Shown one piece after another: positions 44,956-54,063 of a stretch of 64,000 nucleotides of DNA. The translations under genes were made by a program, and so were the position numbers. Each line of letters starts with the position of its first letter. The first letter of the stretch is position 1. Below the pieces are notes generated by a model. That model saw only the letters and a program-made list of their open reading frames with translations, did no database searches and was not told the origin of the DNA. The DNA is taken from the NCBI RefSeq assembly GCF_030817475.1, contig NZ_JAUSZJ010000002.1:186001-250000 (forward strand), in the 5' to 3' direction. The stretch is from Streptomyces sp. V2I9 (GTDB lineage Bacteria > Actinomycetota > Actinomycetes > Streptomycetales > Streptomycetaceae).

Positions 44956-46854
44956 ATGGACATGGAAGTCACGGCGTGGCATTCGCTGCACAGCGCGATG
45001 ACCGCCCAGCAGGACCGCAGGCCGTTCTCGCGGAAGGCGTTGGGCCGCATCCTGGCCTTCGCCCGGCCCCACCGGCGACGGATCTACCGCTTCCTGCTGG
45101 TGAGCGTCCTCACCGCCCTCCTCGCGGTGGCCACCCCGGTGCTGGCCGGGAAGGTCGTCGACGCGATCGTGAACGGGGAGGACACCGGCACGGTCACCCG
45201 GCTCGCCCTCCTCATCGCGCTCATCGCCGTCGTCGAGGCCGGACTCGGCCTGCTCACCCGGTGGCTGTCGTCGACGCTGGGCGAGGGCCTGATCCTGGAT
45301 CTGCGCACCGCCGTCTTCGACCATGTGCAGAAGATGCCGGTCGCCTTCTTCACCCGGACCCGGACCGGCGCCCTGGTCAGCCGGCTCAACAACGACGTGA
45401 TCGGCGCGCAGCGGGCCTTCAGCAACACGCTCTCCGGCGTCGTCTCCAACGTCGTCACCCTGGTGCTGACCCTCGCGGTGATGCTGACGATCTCCTGGCA
45501 GATCACCCTCCTCGCCCTGGTTCTGCTCCCGGTCTTCGTCGTGCCGGCCCGTCGGATGGGGGCCCGGATGGCGGGGCTCCAGCGGGAGGCGGCCGATCAC
45601 AACGCGGCGATGGGCACCCAGATGACCGAGCGGTTCTCCGCGCCCGGCGCGACGCTCGTCAAGCTCTTCGGGCGACCCGCGGACGAGTCGGCCGAGTTCG
45701 CCGCCCGCGCCGACCGGGTGCGCGACATCGGCGTCCGTACGGCCATGGCGCAGTCGGCGTTCATCACCGCCCTCACTCTGGTCTCCGCCCTGGCGCTGGC
45801 CCTGGTCTACGGGCTCGGCGGCTTCTACGCCCTGCGCGGCAGCCTGGAGCCGGGGGCCGTGGTGGCGCTGGCGCTGCTGCTGACCCGGCTGTACGCCCCG
45901 CTCACCGCCCTCGCCGGCGCGCGGGTCGAGGTGATGAGCGCGCTCGTCAGCTTCGAGCGGGTCTTCGAGATCCTCGACCTGAAGCCGCTGATCGAGCAGA
46001 AGCCCGACGCCCGCCCGGTGCCCGAGGGCCCGGTCTCCGTGGAGTTCGACGAGGTGTCCTTCGGCTACCCCTCCGCCGACAAGGTCTCCCTCGCTTCGCT
46101 GGAGGAGGTCGCCACGCTCGACGACCGGGGCGGCACGCGCGTTCTGCACGAGGTCTCCTTCCGCGCCGAACCGGGCCAGATGATCGCGCTGGTGGGCTCC
46201 TCCGGCGCGGGCAAGTCGACGATCGCGCAGCTGCTGCCCCGGCTGTACGACGCGGACTCCGGCTCGGTACGGCTGAACGGCGTCGATGTACGCGACCTCA
46301 GCGCCGAATCGATCCGGGACACGCTCGGCATGGTCACCCAGGACGGGCACCTCTTCCACGAATCGGTGCGCGCCAACCTGCTGATCGCCCGGCCCGACGC
46401 CTCCGAGGACGACGTCTGGGACGCGTTGCGCCGCTCCCGGCTCGACGGCCTGATCGCCTCCCTGCCCGACGGGCTCGACACGGTGGTGGGCGAGCGCGGC
46501 TACCGGCTCTCCGGCGGGGAGCGCCAGCGGCTCACCATCGCCCGGCTGCTGCTGGCCCGTCAGCGGGTCGTGATTCTGGACGAGGCGACCGCGCACCTGG
46601 ACACCACGTCGGAGGCCGCCGTCCAGGAGGCACTGGCCGAGGCGCTGACGGGCCGCACCGCCCTGGTGATCGCCCACCGCCTCTCCACCGTACGGGCGGC
46701 CGACCGGATCCTGGTCGTGGAGGCGGGCCGGATCGTCGAGGACGGCACCCATACCGAACTCCTGGCGGCCGGTGGGAGGTACGCGGAGCTGTACCGCACC
46801 CAGTTCGAGCAGCCGTCGCCGAACGGGGAACGGACGGTCCAACCGGTCCGCTGA
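44956..46854 (+). CDS. ABC exporter, fused transmembrane-ATPase (multidrug type)
   Basis: 632 residues from the ATG at 44956. The N-terminal half has six TM helices (RFLLVSVLTALLAVATPVL onward). The ATPase domain has Walker A VGSSGAGKST, signature LSGGERQRL, Walker B VVILDEATAHLD and the switch HRLSTV. As a half-transporter it must dimerise. Redox-type MerR regulation, if the promoter call is right, would suggest export of a redox-active or toxic compound. The gene ends at a 27-bp stem terminator. Confidence 0.92.
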   Translation: MDMEVTAWHSLHSAMTAQQDRRPFSRKALGRILAFARPHRRRIYRFLLVSVLTALLAVATPVLAGKVVDAIVNGEDTGTVTRLALLIALIAVVEAGLGLLTRWLSSTLGEGLILDLRTAVFDHVQKMPVAFFTRTRTGALVSRLNNDVIGAQRAFSNTLSGVVSNVVTLVLTLAVMLTISWQITLLALVLLPVFVVPARRMGARMAGLQREAADHNAAMGTQMTERFSAPGATLVKLFGRPADESAEFAARADRVRDIGVRTAMAQSAFITALTLVSALALALVYGLGGFYALRGSLEPGAVVALALLLTRLYAPLTALAGARVEVMSALVSFERVFEILDLKPLIEQKPDARPVPEGPVSVEFDEVSFGYPSADKVSLASLEEVATLDDRGGTRVLHEVSFRAEPGQMIALVGSSGAGKSTIAQLLPRLYDADSGSVRLNGVDVRDLSAESIRDTLGMVTQDGHLFHESVRANLLIARPDASEDDVWDALRRSRLDGLIASLPDGLDTVVGERGYRLSGGERQRLTIARLLLARQRVVILDEATAHLDTTSEAAVQEALAEALTGRTALVIAHRLSTVRAADRILVVEAGRIVEDGTHTELLAAGGRYAELYRTQFEQPSPNGERTVQPVR

Positions 46855-46856
46855 CC

Positions 46857-46915
46857 CGGTACGCGCTGACGCCGTCCGGCCGGATGATCCGGCCGGACGG
46901 CGTCAGCGCGTACCG
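46857..46915. terminator. Bidirectional terminator with a 27-bp perfect stem
   Basis: Arms at 46857-46883 and 46889-46915 pair perfectly with a 5-nt loop. It closes the rightward ABC exporter gene, and the stop codon of the leftward small gene lies inside the right arm. Confidence 0.9.
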
Positions 46916-47172
46916 ATGAGGGTGCGGGACACGCGCTCGGCGGTGCGCAGCCGCCGCAGTGCGTGGCCGCCGCACCGGCGCCACTCCCCCGGCGACACCC
47001 GAGGCCGGTGGCCGCCGTTGGTGACGAGCGCGTTCACCGAGGTCATCGGGTCCGCCGCCATCGTCTTGGCCAGCAGGACGCCGATCACGAGCGGGAGCAG
47101 CGTGACGGCGAGGGCGGAACCCGCGGTGGTGACGTGCTGGAGGCCTGCGCGGCGCGGCGCTTCGGAGTTCAT
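46903..47172 (-). CDS. Small single-TM hypothetical protein
   Basis: 89 residues from the ATG at 47172. One membrane helix (GSALAVTLLPLVIGVLLAKTMA) lies near residues 16-37, and the C-terminal half is basic and arginine-rich. No family recognised. Its last codons and stop overlap the terminator stem. Confidence 0.55.
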   Translation of the reverse strand: MNSEAPRRAGLQHVTTAGSALAVTLLPLVIGVLLAKTMAADPMTSVNALVTNGGHRPRVSPGEWRRCGGHALRRLRTAERVSRTLIGTR

Positions 47173-47325
47173 ACGGTCATCGAACCGCGGCCGGTGGCGC
47201 CGGAACATCGGAGAACGTACTCAAGGGCCGGGGACCGGCATACTCAGACGCCTGTACGGGGACGCTCACAGCGGCCGGGCACGCGGACGCCGGCCGGGCC
47301 GCCGGAGCACGGAGGGACCGCCTCG

Positions 47326-48015
47326 ATGGGTGACAGCCAGGTATGTGGTGACGGCGGGAAGTCCCGAGAGGAGCAGGGACCTTCGGGCGAGAGGCGCGGC
47401 CGGGCGGCCGCCGCGGTGTTCGACGCGCTGGGCGCGGAGTACGAGCGGGCCTTCGCCGGATCGGCGGCCCACCGTCGTTCGCTGGAGCGACTGCTGGCGG
47501 ATCTCTCTCCGGGGAGCCGGGTGCTCGACGTGGGCAGCGGGACGGGCCGGCCCACGGCGCAGACCCTGGCGGAGGCGGGGCACCGGGTGCTGGGCGTCGA
47601 TGTGTCGCCGGTGATGACCTCCCTGGCGGCCCGGCAGGTGCCGGAGGCCGAGTTCCGGTGTGCGGACATCCGCGATCTCCCTCTGCCCGAGGGCGGGTTC
47701 GACGCGATCTGTGTGTACTTCGCACTCCTGCAGATGGAACGCGACGAGCAGAGCGGGCTGATGGAGCGGCTCGTCCGGTCACTGCGGCCCGGCGGGCTGC
47801 TGGCCGTCGCGACGGTGCCGGTGGACGCCGAGGGCGTCGAGGCGGTGTTCATGGGACAGCCGGTGCGGGTCTCCAGCTTCGGCGCCGAGGAGTTCTCCGC
47901 CCTCGTCGCGCGGGCAGGGGTCTCCGTGGAGTGGGAGCACAGCGCCCTGTTCACTCCGGACCACCCGGCGGGCGCACCCGAACCGCATCTCTTTCTGCAC
48001 GGACGTCGCGGCTGA
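47326..48015 (+). CDS. SAM-dependent methyltransferase (class I)
   Basis: 229 residues. Motif I is VLDVGSGTGRPTAQTLAEAGH, motif II/post I GVDVSPVM, then FRCADIRDLPLPEGGFDAI and LRPGGLLAVATV. It transfers a methyl group from SAM to an unknown small molecule. The ATG at 47326 follows ggaggga at a somewhat long spacing. Stands alone. Confidence 0.85.
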   Translation: MGDSQVCGDGGKSREEQGPSGERRGRAAAAVFDALGAEYERAFAGSAAHRRSLERLLADLSPGSRVLDVGSGTGRPTAQTLAEAGHRVLGVDVSPVMTSLAARQVPEAEFRCADIRDLPLPEGGFDAICVYFALLQMERDEQSGLMERLVRSLRPGGLLAVATVPVDAEGVEAVFMGQPVRVSSFGAEEFSALVARAGVSVEWEHSALFTPDHPAGAPEPHLFLHGRRG

Positions 48016-48428
48016 CATCCGTACGGCCGCCGCGCCCGGTCTCCGTACGTCCGCCCCCATCGGTCTCCGCACCGTCGCCCGGCCCGGCCTCCACACGGTC
48101 CTCGTCACCGCCGTCGCAGTCTTCACGTACGGCACACGCCAACCATTGGCTATCACAAAGATCAAGCCGAATGAATGACTCGGGTGGCGCATTCGCGATC
48201 CTTCACGAGAAGGTAATGCGATAGCAAAGTTTTTTTCTATATGCTCAGCCTTGTTCGCGTCCGCGAGGAACGGCCGGGGCGTTTCCCGTGACGGTTTCCC
48301 CTACGGCGAACTGCCAGGTGAAACACCTTTCCCATGCCGAACATCCTTACGGATGCGCACAGCCCATTCGCCGATATGACCCGACCACACCGCTCCCCGG
48401 CACCGCCGGATGCAGGAGGCAGGCCACC
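48016..48428. other. AT-rich-patch intergenic region upstream of the carbonic anhydrase gene
   Basis: No gene is seen. The region includes an unusually AT-rich patch (about 48225-48245, with a run of seven T and tatatgc), rare in this genome, that probably marks the promoter for the carbonic anhydrase/SulP unit. Confidence 0.5.
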
Positions 48429-49019
48429 ATGCAAGCCCTCGTAGAACACGCCCGGACATTCACCGAGCATGTCGCCGCGAACGCAAAGGAATTCGAACGC
48501 CTCGCGGACGGCCAGACCCCCGAAGCACTTTTCGTCACGTGTTCGGACTCACGTGTCGTGCCCTCGCTGATCACCGGCGCCCGCCCGGGGCAGCTCTTCG
48601 AACTCCGCACCGCGGGCAACATCGTTCCCCCTTACCCGGCGGAGGACCGGCCCACCGGCGAAGCCGCCACCATCGAGTACGCGCTGCGCATGCTCCAGGT
48701 GCGCGACATCATCGTCTGCGGGCACTCCCACTGCGGCGCGGTGGGCGCGATCCTCCGCGGCGAGGACCTCTCCGCCATGCCCGCCGTCCGTCACTGGCTG
48801 ACGCACTCCACGGGCGGCCGTACGCCCCCCGCCGGGGACCTGCCCGGCGCGGTCCAGGCCCACGCCGTCGCCCAGCTCGACACCCTGCGCGGCTACCCCG
48901 CGGTGCGTGAGCGGATCGCGGACGGCTCGCTCGGTCTGCACGCCTGGTACTACGAAGTGCACACCGGCTCCGTCAGCGTCCACCGGCCGGAGCGCGGGAC
49001 CGAGTTCGCCCGCCTTTGA
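48429..49019 (+). CDS. Beta-class carbonic anhydrase
   Basis: 196 residues from the ATG at 48429. Zinc ligands are Cys38 (VTCSDSR), His99 and Cys102 (CGHSHCGA); the Asp40-Arg42 dyad of the active site is in CSDSR. It interconverts CO2 and bicarbonate in the cytoplasm. The SulP-family transporter 72 bp downstream on the same strand makes a bicarbonate handling pair likely. Confidence 0.93.
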   Translation: MQALVEHARTFTEHVAANAKEFERLADGQTPEALFVTCSDSRVVPSLITGARPGQLFELRTAGNIVPPYPAEDRPTGEAATIEYALRMLQVRDIIVCGHSHCGAVGAILRGEDLSAMPAVRHWLTHSTGGRTPPAGDLPGAVQAHAVAQLDTLRGYPAVRERIADGSLGLHAWYYEVHTGSVSVHRPERGTEFARL

Positions 49020-49091
49020 CGGTTTCCCCTCCCCCCACGCTCGCACGCCCGGCCCCGGCCGGACACGACCGTAACCGTAAGGGAAACCACC

Positions 49092-50573
49092 GTGATCACC
49101 GCGAAGGAACTCAAGAACCCCCACGTCGTACGACGGGACCTGCTGGCGTCCCTCGTCGTCTTCCTCGTCGCGCTGCCGCTGTGCGTCGGCATCGCCGTCG
49201 CCTCCGGCGTCCCGGCCGAACTGGGCCTGGTCACCGGCATCGTCGGCGGACTGGTCGTCGGCCTGCTGCCGGGCAGCAGGCTCCAGGTCAGCGGCCCCGC
49301 CGCCGGACTCACCGTCCTCGTCTTCGAGGCGGTCCAGGAGTTCGGCCTCAGCACGCTCGGTCCGATCGTGCTCGCCGCCGGCCTCCTCCAGGTGGTGCTG
49401 GGCCTGGCGCGCTTCGGCCGCTGGTTCCGCGCCATCTCCGTCTCCGTGGTGCAGGGCATGCTCGCCGGCATCGGCCTGATCATCGTGCTCGGGCAGGTGT
49501 ACGCCATGGCCGACCTCGAGCAACCGGGCAGCGGCCCCGCCAAGCTGGCCGGACTCCCCGGACTCGCCGTCGACATCGTCACGAACCAGGAGGCCCTGAC
49601 CGCCTTCGGCCTCGGCGCCGGCACGATCGCCGTGCTGCTGCTGTGGCCGAAGCTCCCCGCCACCGTCCGTATCGTCCCCGCTCCCCTCGCCGCGGTCGCC
49701 CTGGCCACCGCGGTCGCCTCCCTGGCCGGGCTGCGGCCGGCGGTGGCCGATGTGAACGGGCTCCTCCACGCCATCGACCTCCCCGGCGGGGCGGAGTTCA
49801 CCCGGCTCGCCGACGTGGCGGTCATCGGCACCGTGCTGGCCTTCGCCCTGATCGCCTCGGCGGAGAGCCTGTTCAGCGCGGCGGCCGTAGACCGCATGCA
49901 TGACGGCCCCCGTACCGACTACGACAAGGAACTGGTGGCCCAGGGCGTCGGCAACACCCTCTGCGGGGCGCTCGGGGCACTGCCGATGACCGCGGTCATC
50001 GTGCGCAGCGCCGCCAACGTCCAGGCCGGGGCGACCACCGCGCTCTCCCGTGTCGCCCACGGCCTGTGGCTGCTGCTGTTCGCCGCGCTCCTGCCCGCCG
50101 CTGTGGGGATCATCCCGCTGGCCTCGCTCGCCGGAATCCTCGTGCACGCCGGGTGCAAGCTGGTGCCCGCCAGGGAGTTCGGGCCGCTCTGGCGCGAACA
50201 CCGGGGGGAAGCCCTGCTGCTGGCGGTCACCGCGATCGCCATCGTGGTGACCAACCTCTTCGAAGGGGTCGTCCTCGGGCTGCTGCTCGCGGTGGTCAAG
50301 TCGGCCTGGGAGACCTCGCACATCCAGCTCACCACCCATGAGCTGACCGGCGGCCGGGTGGTGGTGGCCCTCACCGGGAACGCCACCTTCCTGCGGCTGC
50401 CCCGCATCCTGGAACAACTGGAGGGACTCCCGCAGGACCGGCCCATCGAGCTCGACCTGACCGGGGTGCGCCACCTCGACCACGCCTGTCGGATCGCCCT
50501 GGAGAACTGGGCGCGCCGCCACCACCATGCGGAGACCGAGCCGGTGACGATCCGCCGGCAGCCCTCCCCCTGA
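49092..50573 (+). CDS. SulP-family anion transporter (bicarbonate/sulfate) with a short STAS tail
   Basis: 493 residues from a GTG with a taaggga site. The conserved opening of the transmembrane domain reads RRDLLASLVVFLVALPLCVGIAVASGVP. About 12 hydrophobic segments follow, with VSGPAAGLTVLVFE. The C-terminal ~70 residues are STAS-like (VVVALTGNATFLRLPRI, then IELDLTGVRHLDHAC). Pairing with a carbonic anhydrase points to bicarbonate transport, as in similar gene pairs. Sulfate cannot be excluded. Confidence 0.9.
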   Translation: MITAKELKNPHVVRRDLLASLVVFLVALPLCVGIAVASGVPAELGLVTGIVGGLVVGLLPGSRLQVSGPAAGLTVLVFEAVQEFGLSTLGPIVLAAGLLQVVLGLARFGRWFRAISVSVVQGMLAGIGLIIVLGQVYAMADLEQPGSGPAKLAGLPGLAVDIVTNQEALTAFGLGAGTIAVLLLWPKLPATVRIVPAPLAAVALATAVASLAGLRPAVADVNGLLHAIDLPGGAEFTRLADVAVIGTVLAFALIASAESLFSAAAVDRMHDGPRTDYDKELVAQGVGNTLCGALGALPMTAVIVRSAANVQAGATTALSRVAHGLWLLLFAALLPAAVGIIPLASLAGILVHAGCKLVPAREFGPLWREHRGEALLLAVTAIAIVVTNLFEGVVLGLLLAVVKSAWETSHIQLTTHELTGGRVVVALTGNATFLRLPRILEQLEGLPQDRPIELDLTGVRHLDHACRIALENWARRHHHAETEPVTIRRQPSP

Positions 50574-50597
50574 CCGACCGGCTACGCGGCCGCACGG

Positions 50598-50630
50598 GAC
50601 GCCGGGCGCTGGACATGAGCGCCCGGCGTC
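50598..50630 (+). terminator. Hairpin terminator after the SulP gene
   Basis: 13-bp perfect arms (50598-50610 and 50618-50630) with a 7-nt loop. Confidence 0.75.
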
Positions 50631-50811
50631 TCACCGCGACAGTGCCGCAGCGCGTGATGCGGCCGTTCGTGGAGACGATCCCGTCCGGGCGCGGACCGTG
50701 CTCACCTGGCGTCGGCGGCGAGCCGCTGCGGGCCTTCCGCCGGGACGGTGCGGATCCTCCGGCTCCCGGCCGGGCTCCGTCGGTCCGCGACCGGTGCGCC
50801 CCCACGACCGA

Positions 50812-50838
50812 GGGGCGGTCCGGCGTCCGGACCGCCCC
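50812..50838 (-). terminator. Hairpin terminator after the DUF2267 gene
   Basis: 12-bp perfect arms (50812-50823 and 50827-50838) with a 3-nt loop, 13 bp past the stop of the leftward gene. Confidence 0.75.
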
Positions 50839-50850
50839 GAAGTCCTCGGA

Positions 50851-51288
50851 TCAGGCCGCCTGGGCGAGGAGTTCCGCGCGGCCGAAGAGGAGCGCGTAAC
50901 CGGGCGGCAGGCAGCTGACGACATCGGCGACGAGTTCGTCGCCCACCAGCGCGGCGATCTGGCTGAGGACCACGCCGGCGTCCCACCGGGCGGTCGCCGG
51001 GGTGCCTCCGGTCCGCTCGGCGAGTTCACGGACGAAGGCGGCTCCGGGGAGCTGTTGCACGGCCGGGACCTCCGCGGTGAACACGCGGGCGGCCTCCTCG
51101 GGCAGGGCGGCAGCCAGCGCGACCCGTTCGTCGCCGGTGATCTGCCGGCCCAGCGCGCCCAGCACCGCACGCAGGCTCTCCTCGGCACGTTCGCGCGTGG
51201 GATAGGCGCCCTCGTACCGGATCTTCTCCAACAGCAGGTCAAAGGTCGCGTCCAGCGGTGCGCCGGTGTTCCGGGACTCGTGGATCAT
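50851..51288 (-). CDS. DUF2267 protein of the heat-shock locus
   Basis: 145 residues from the ATG at 51288. DUF2267 signature: FDLLLEKIRYEG, AYPTRERAEESLRAVLGALGRQITGDERVALAAALPEEA, then the second half repeats the same helical pattern. These proteins are frequent next to heat-shock and stress genes in actinobacteria; the function is unknown. It is downstream of Hsp20 on the same strand. Confidence 0.85.
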   Translation of the reverse strand: MIHESRNTGAPLDATFDLLLEKIRYEGAYPTRERAEESLRAVLGALGRQITGDERVALAAALPEEAARVFTAEVPAVQQLPGAAFVRELAERTGGTPATARWDAGVVLSQIAALVGDELVADVVSCLPPGYALLFGRAELLAQAA

Positions 51289-51467
51289 CGTGGCGGCAGC
51301 CCTTCTCGTCCGTACTGCTCGTGTCGATGCGCCGCACACCCCCGCGGCTCGTCGTCGAGGCGGCGCGGGGGCGGGCAGCGAGGTGGTGCGAAGTCAGGTG
51401 CTCACCGCATGCCCGCCGGGACGCGGGTCACACCTGACCGCCGGGGGAGGAATCAGGATGACCGGGA

Positions 51468-51899
51468 TCAGCTCTTGAGCTGCTTGCGCCGGGACTCCCC
51501 GCCGATGGCGATCTTGCGGGGCTTGGCGCGCTCCGCGATGGGGATACGCAGGGTCAGCACCCCCGCGTCGTAGTCGGCGTCGATCCGCTCGGTGTCGAGC
51601 GTGTCCGCGAGGACGATCTGGCGGGAAAAGACCCCCAACGGCCGCTCGGACAGCTCCATCTGGACGTGGTCGGCGTTGACCGCGGGCCTGCGCTCGGCCT
51701 TGACGGTCAGCATGTTCCGCTCCACGTCGATGTCGATCGCCTCCGGGGGGACGCCGGGGAGATCGAAGGCCACCACGTACTCGTCGCCCTCCCGGTACGC
51801 GTCCATCGGCATCGCCGAAGGGCGCGACCAGGTGCCGGGGCGCAGGAGTTGCTCGGTGATCCGGTCGAGTTCACGGAAGGGGTCGGTACGCATCAGCAT
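51468..51899 (-). CDS. Small heat-shock protein (Hsp20/alpha-crystallin)
   Basis: 143 residues from the ATG at 51899 with a ggaggtg site. Alpha-crystallin domain: [40 protein letters not shown], and the closing [12 protein letters not shown] (GVL motif plus IxI). It holds unfolding proteins during heat stress. The divergent regulator gene and the palindrome between them indicate Hsp18-type control as in Streptomyces. Confidence 0.93.
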   Translation of the reverse strand: MLMRTDPFRELDRITEQLLRPGTWSRPSAMPMDAYREGDEYVVAFDLPGVPPEAIDIDVERNMLTVKAERRPAVNADHVQMELSERPLGVFSRQIVLADTLDTERIDADYDAGVLTLRIPIAERAKPRKIAIGGESRRKQLKS

Positions 51900-51964
51900 G
51901 ACGGGAAACACCTCCGGTCGTTCGGGCGGACAGCCCGCGCTTTTCACCTGCCCTCGTTGTAGCA

Positions 51965-51983
51965 TGTCATCCATTCGATGACA
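51965..51983. promoter_or_regulatory. Palindrome tgtcatc-n5-gatgaca in the Hsp20/regulator divergent region
   Basis: Perfect 7-bp arms with a 5-bp spacer, centred between the two divergent start codons. A candidate operator for the Hsp18-type regulator. It differs from the CTTGAGT-n7-ACTCAAG box of HspR. Confidence 0.7.
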
Positions 51984-52037
51984 ACATGGCATGTCGCCGG
52001 ACCGATGACGAAACTGTCGAGCGCCCGAGGAGCCCCC

Positions 52038-52721
52038 ATGTCCACACCGGCCCAGCCCGACCCGCCCCGAGACCCCGCCCCGGACGCCGTTTCCTTCCTG
52101 GCCGCGTGGGCGGCCCTCCGGACCATCGACGAGGCGGTCCGCGAGGCGCGGGTGGACACCGAGGAAGCGGCGTCAGGCCCGCCCCCGGCCACGGAGCGCG
52201 CCCAGGCCCTGGCCTCGCTCCAGCTCCTGCGCGAGGTGCGGGAACAGCTGGCGGGCTGGGAGACCGGCCTGATCGAGACGGCCCGCGCTGCCGGGGCGAG
52301 CTGGGCCGACCTGGCCGATCCGCTGGGCGTGGCCAGCCGCCAGGCCGCCGAGCGGCGCTATCTGCGGCTCCGCCCCGGCCCCGAGGGCAGCACCGGGGAG
52401 CAGCGGGTGCGGGCGACCCGCGACCGCCGGGCGGGAGACCGGTCGATCACCGCGTGGGCCCGGCGGAACGCGGCGGACCTGCGGTCGCTCGCCGGGCAGA
52501 TCACGGCGCTGGCCGACCTACCCACCGCGGCGGACCCCTCGCTGGACCGGCTCCGCGAGGCGCTCGGCGACGACGACGCCGCTGCCCTGGTCACCCCGCT
52601 CACCGCTCTCCACCCCCACCTCACCCCGGCGCACCGGGAGCTGGCGGACCGCGTGGACTCCCTCACCCACCACACCGGCCGACTGCGCGAGGACACCGCC
52701 GCCCGGCGCCGCGGCGACTGA
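52038..52721 (+). CDS. Regulator of the small heat-shock gene (Hsp18 transcriptional regulator type)
   Basis: 227 residues from the ATG at 52038 with gaggag. No classical HTH signature is strong, but [27 protein letters not shown] is a plausible helix-turn-helix. The protein is rich in Ala, Arg and Asp. Divergent orientation to hsp20 and the shared palindrome support a repressor/activator role. Comparable Streptomyces genes are annotated as Hsp18 transcriptional regulators. Confidence 0.65.
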   Translation: MSTPAQPDPPRDPAPDAVSFLAAWAALRTIDEAVREARVDTEEAASGPPPATERAQALASLQLLREVREQLAGWETGLIETARAAGASWADLADPLGVASRQAAERRYLRLRPGPEGSTGEQRVRATRDRRAGDRSITAWARRNAADLRSLAGQITALADLPTAADPSLDRLREALGDDDAAALVTPLTALHPHLTPAHRELADRVDSLTHHTGRLREDTAARRRGD

Positions 52722-52799
52722 CCGGACGACGGCGGCGCCCGACTCCCCCGGACCCGCCGTCCTCGGGGCGGCCCGGACCGCGCCGCGCCCGCCGAGGGG

Positions 52800-53585
52800 T
52801 TACGGCTTGCGGGCGACGAGGCCCCACTGGTCGACCGGGACCGCGTCGTCCTCCTCGGGCCGCCAGCGGTCGATCGGGACGAAACCGGGATCGACCGGGT
52901 CAAGGCCCTCGGCGCAGCCGGTGATCTCCTCCGGTTCCCGGACGAGGTAGGGCGGGTTGTCGCCCGACGCGTACGCCTCCTGTGCCGCCAGCGTCTGCGG
53001 GGTCTTCACCGTGTCGCAGAGCACCAGGAAACTCCCCGACGGCATCCGCGCCAGGTACCGCCGCACGACGTCGACGCCCTCGGCCGGAACGAGGTGTCCC
53101 AGGGTCGAGAGCAGGAGCACGGCGACGGGCCGGGACAGGTCGAGGGTGTGCGCCGCCTCGTCCACCACGGCGTCCACGTCGGAGAGATCGGCCTCCACAT
53201 AGGCCGTGCGGCCCTCGGGCGCGCCGGTCAGCAACGCCTCCGCGTGGGCGAGGACGATCGGGTCGTTGTCCACGTAGACGATCCGCGACTCCGGCGCGAC
53301 GCTCTGCGCCACCTCGTGCGTGCTGTTCGCCACCGGGAGCCCGGTGCCGACGTCGAGGAACTGACGTACCCCTTCCGAGACGAGGTGGTGGATCGCCCGG
53401 ATCTGGAAGGCGCGGGAGGCGCGGGCGATGTCGGCGATCTGCGGGTAGGCGGCGCTCACCGCGTCGGCGAGCTCCCGGTCCACCGGGTAGTGGTCCTTGC
53501 CGCCCAGCCAGGCGTTCCAGACGCGCGCCGAGTGCGGGACGTCGGACCGGATCCTGCGGCGGAAATCGTCGTCGACGACGCTCAT
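52800..53585 (-). CDS. DUF574-type S-adenosylmethionine methyltransferase
   Basis: 261 residues from the ATG at 53585. Features: SARVWNAWLGGKDHYPVDR, the SAM-binding QFLDVGTGLP, IVYVDNDPIVLAHAEALL and PVAVLLLSTLGHL. This large Streptomyces family is typically next to regulatory or signalling genes; substrates are unknown. Here it stands next to the Hsp18-type regulator, convergent with it. Confidence 0.88.
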   Translation of the reverse strand: MSVVDDDFRRRIRSDVPHSARVWNAWLGGKDHYPVDRELADAVSAAYPQIADIARASRAFQIRAIHHLVSEGVRQFLDVGTGLPVANSTHEVAQSVAPESRIVYVDNDPIVLAHAEALLTGAPEGRTAYVEADLSDVDAVVDEAAHTLDLSRPVAVLLLSTLGHLVPAEGVDVVRRYLARMPSGSFLVLCDTVKTPQTLAAQEAYASGDNPPYLVREPEEITGCAEGLDPVDPGFVPIDRWRPEEDDAVPVDQWGLVARKP

Positions 53586-53712
53586 GACTCTCCTCTGCCG
53601 ACTGTCCGTACACGGCGGTCGGCCGGGGGCGCACCGGCCGCCGGGCCTCTGTCGGCGACGGTACCGCGCCGCCCGGCGGCACGCAGCGGGGACGGGCCGG
53701 GGAGAGGCGCGC

Positions 53713-53868
53713 TCAGAGGATCCGGCCCACGAGCCCGAGGAGCCAGCTGACCAGCACCACGAGCAGGACGAGGACCCCGACGGTGATGACACCGCACCAC
53801 GACCAGCCGCCGCCGGCATCCAGCCCCTGATCGTCCCGTCCGCCCATCTCGGCGTCGAACAGATCCAT
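53713..53868 (-). CDS. 51-residue single-TM membrane protein
   Basis: From the ATG at 53868, a short acidic N-terminus (MDLFDAEMGG) is followed by a membrane helix (GVITVGVLVLLVVLVSWLL) near residues 26-46. Codon bias is typical of real genes. Function unknown; resembles small hydrophobic stress or membrane-stabilising peptides. Confidence 0.6.
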   Translation of the reverse strand: MDLFDAEMGGRDDQGLDAGGGWSWCGVITVGVLVLLVVLVSWLLGLVGRIL

Positions 53869-54063
53869 GTCCCACCTTCCCCCCGTGCGCGGAACCCCCC
53901 GGTTCCGCAGGAAGGTACTGTCCCACGTCCATCGCCGCTTCGACCAGCCACGCCGTGTACCCGTACAGGATGACGGACGGGTCCCGCGTCCGCGCCTCAG
54001 GTCGCACACGGTCACGACGTGAGCGCGATGCGCCGGGCGGCCCCCGGATCCGACGATGGCCGC

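Noticed and set aside
44866..46842. A 658-codon frame antisense to the ABC exporter
   Set aside because: Low-complexity Gly/Asp/His/Gln-rich sequence; the plus strand has full Walker and signature motifs.
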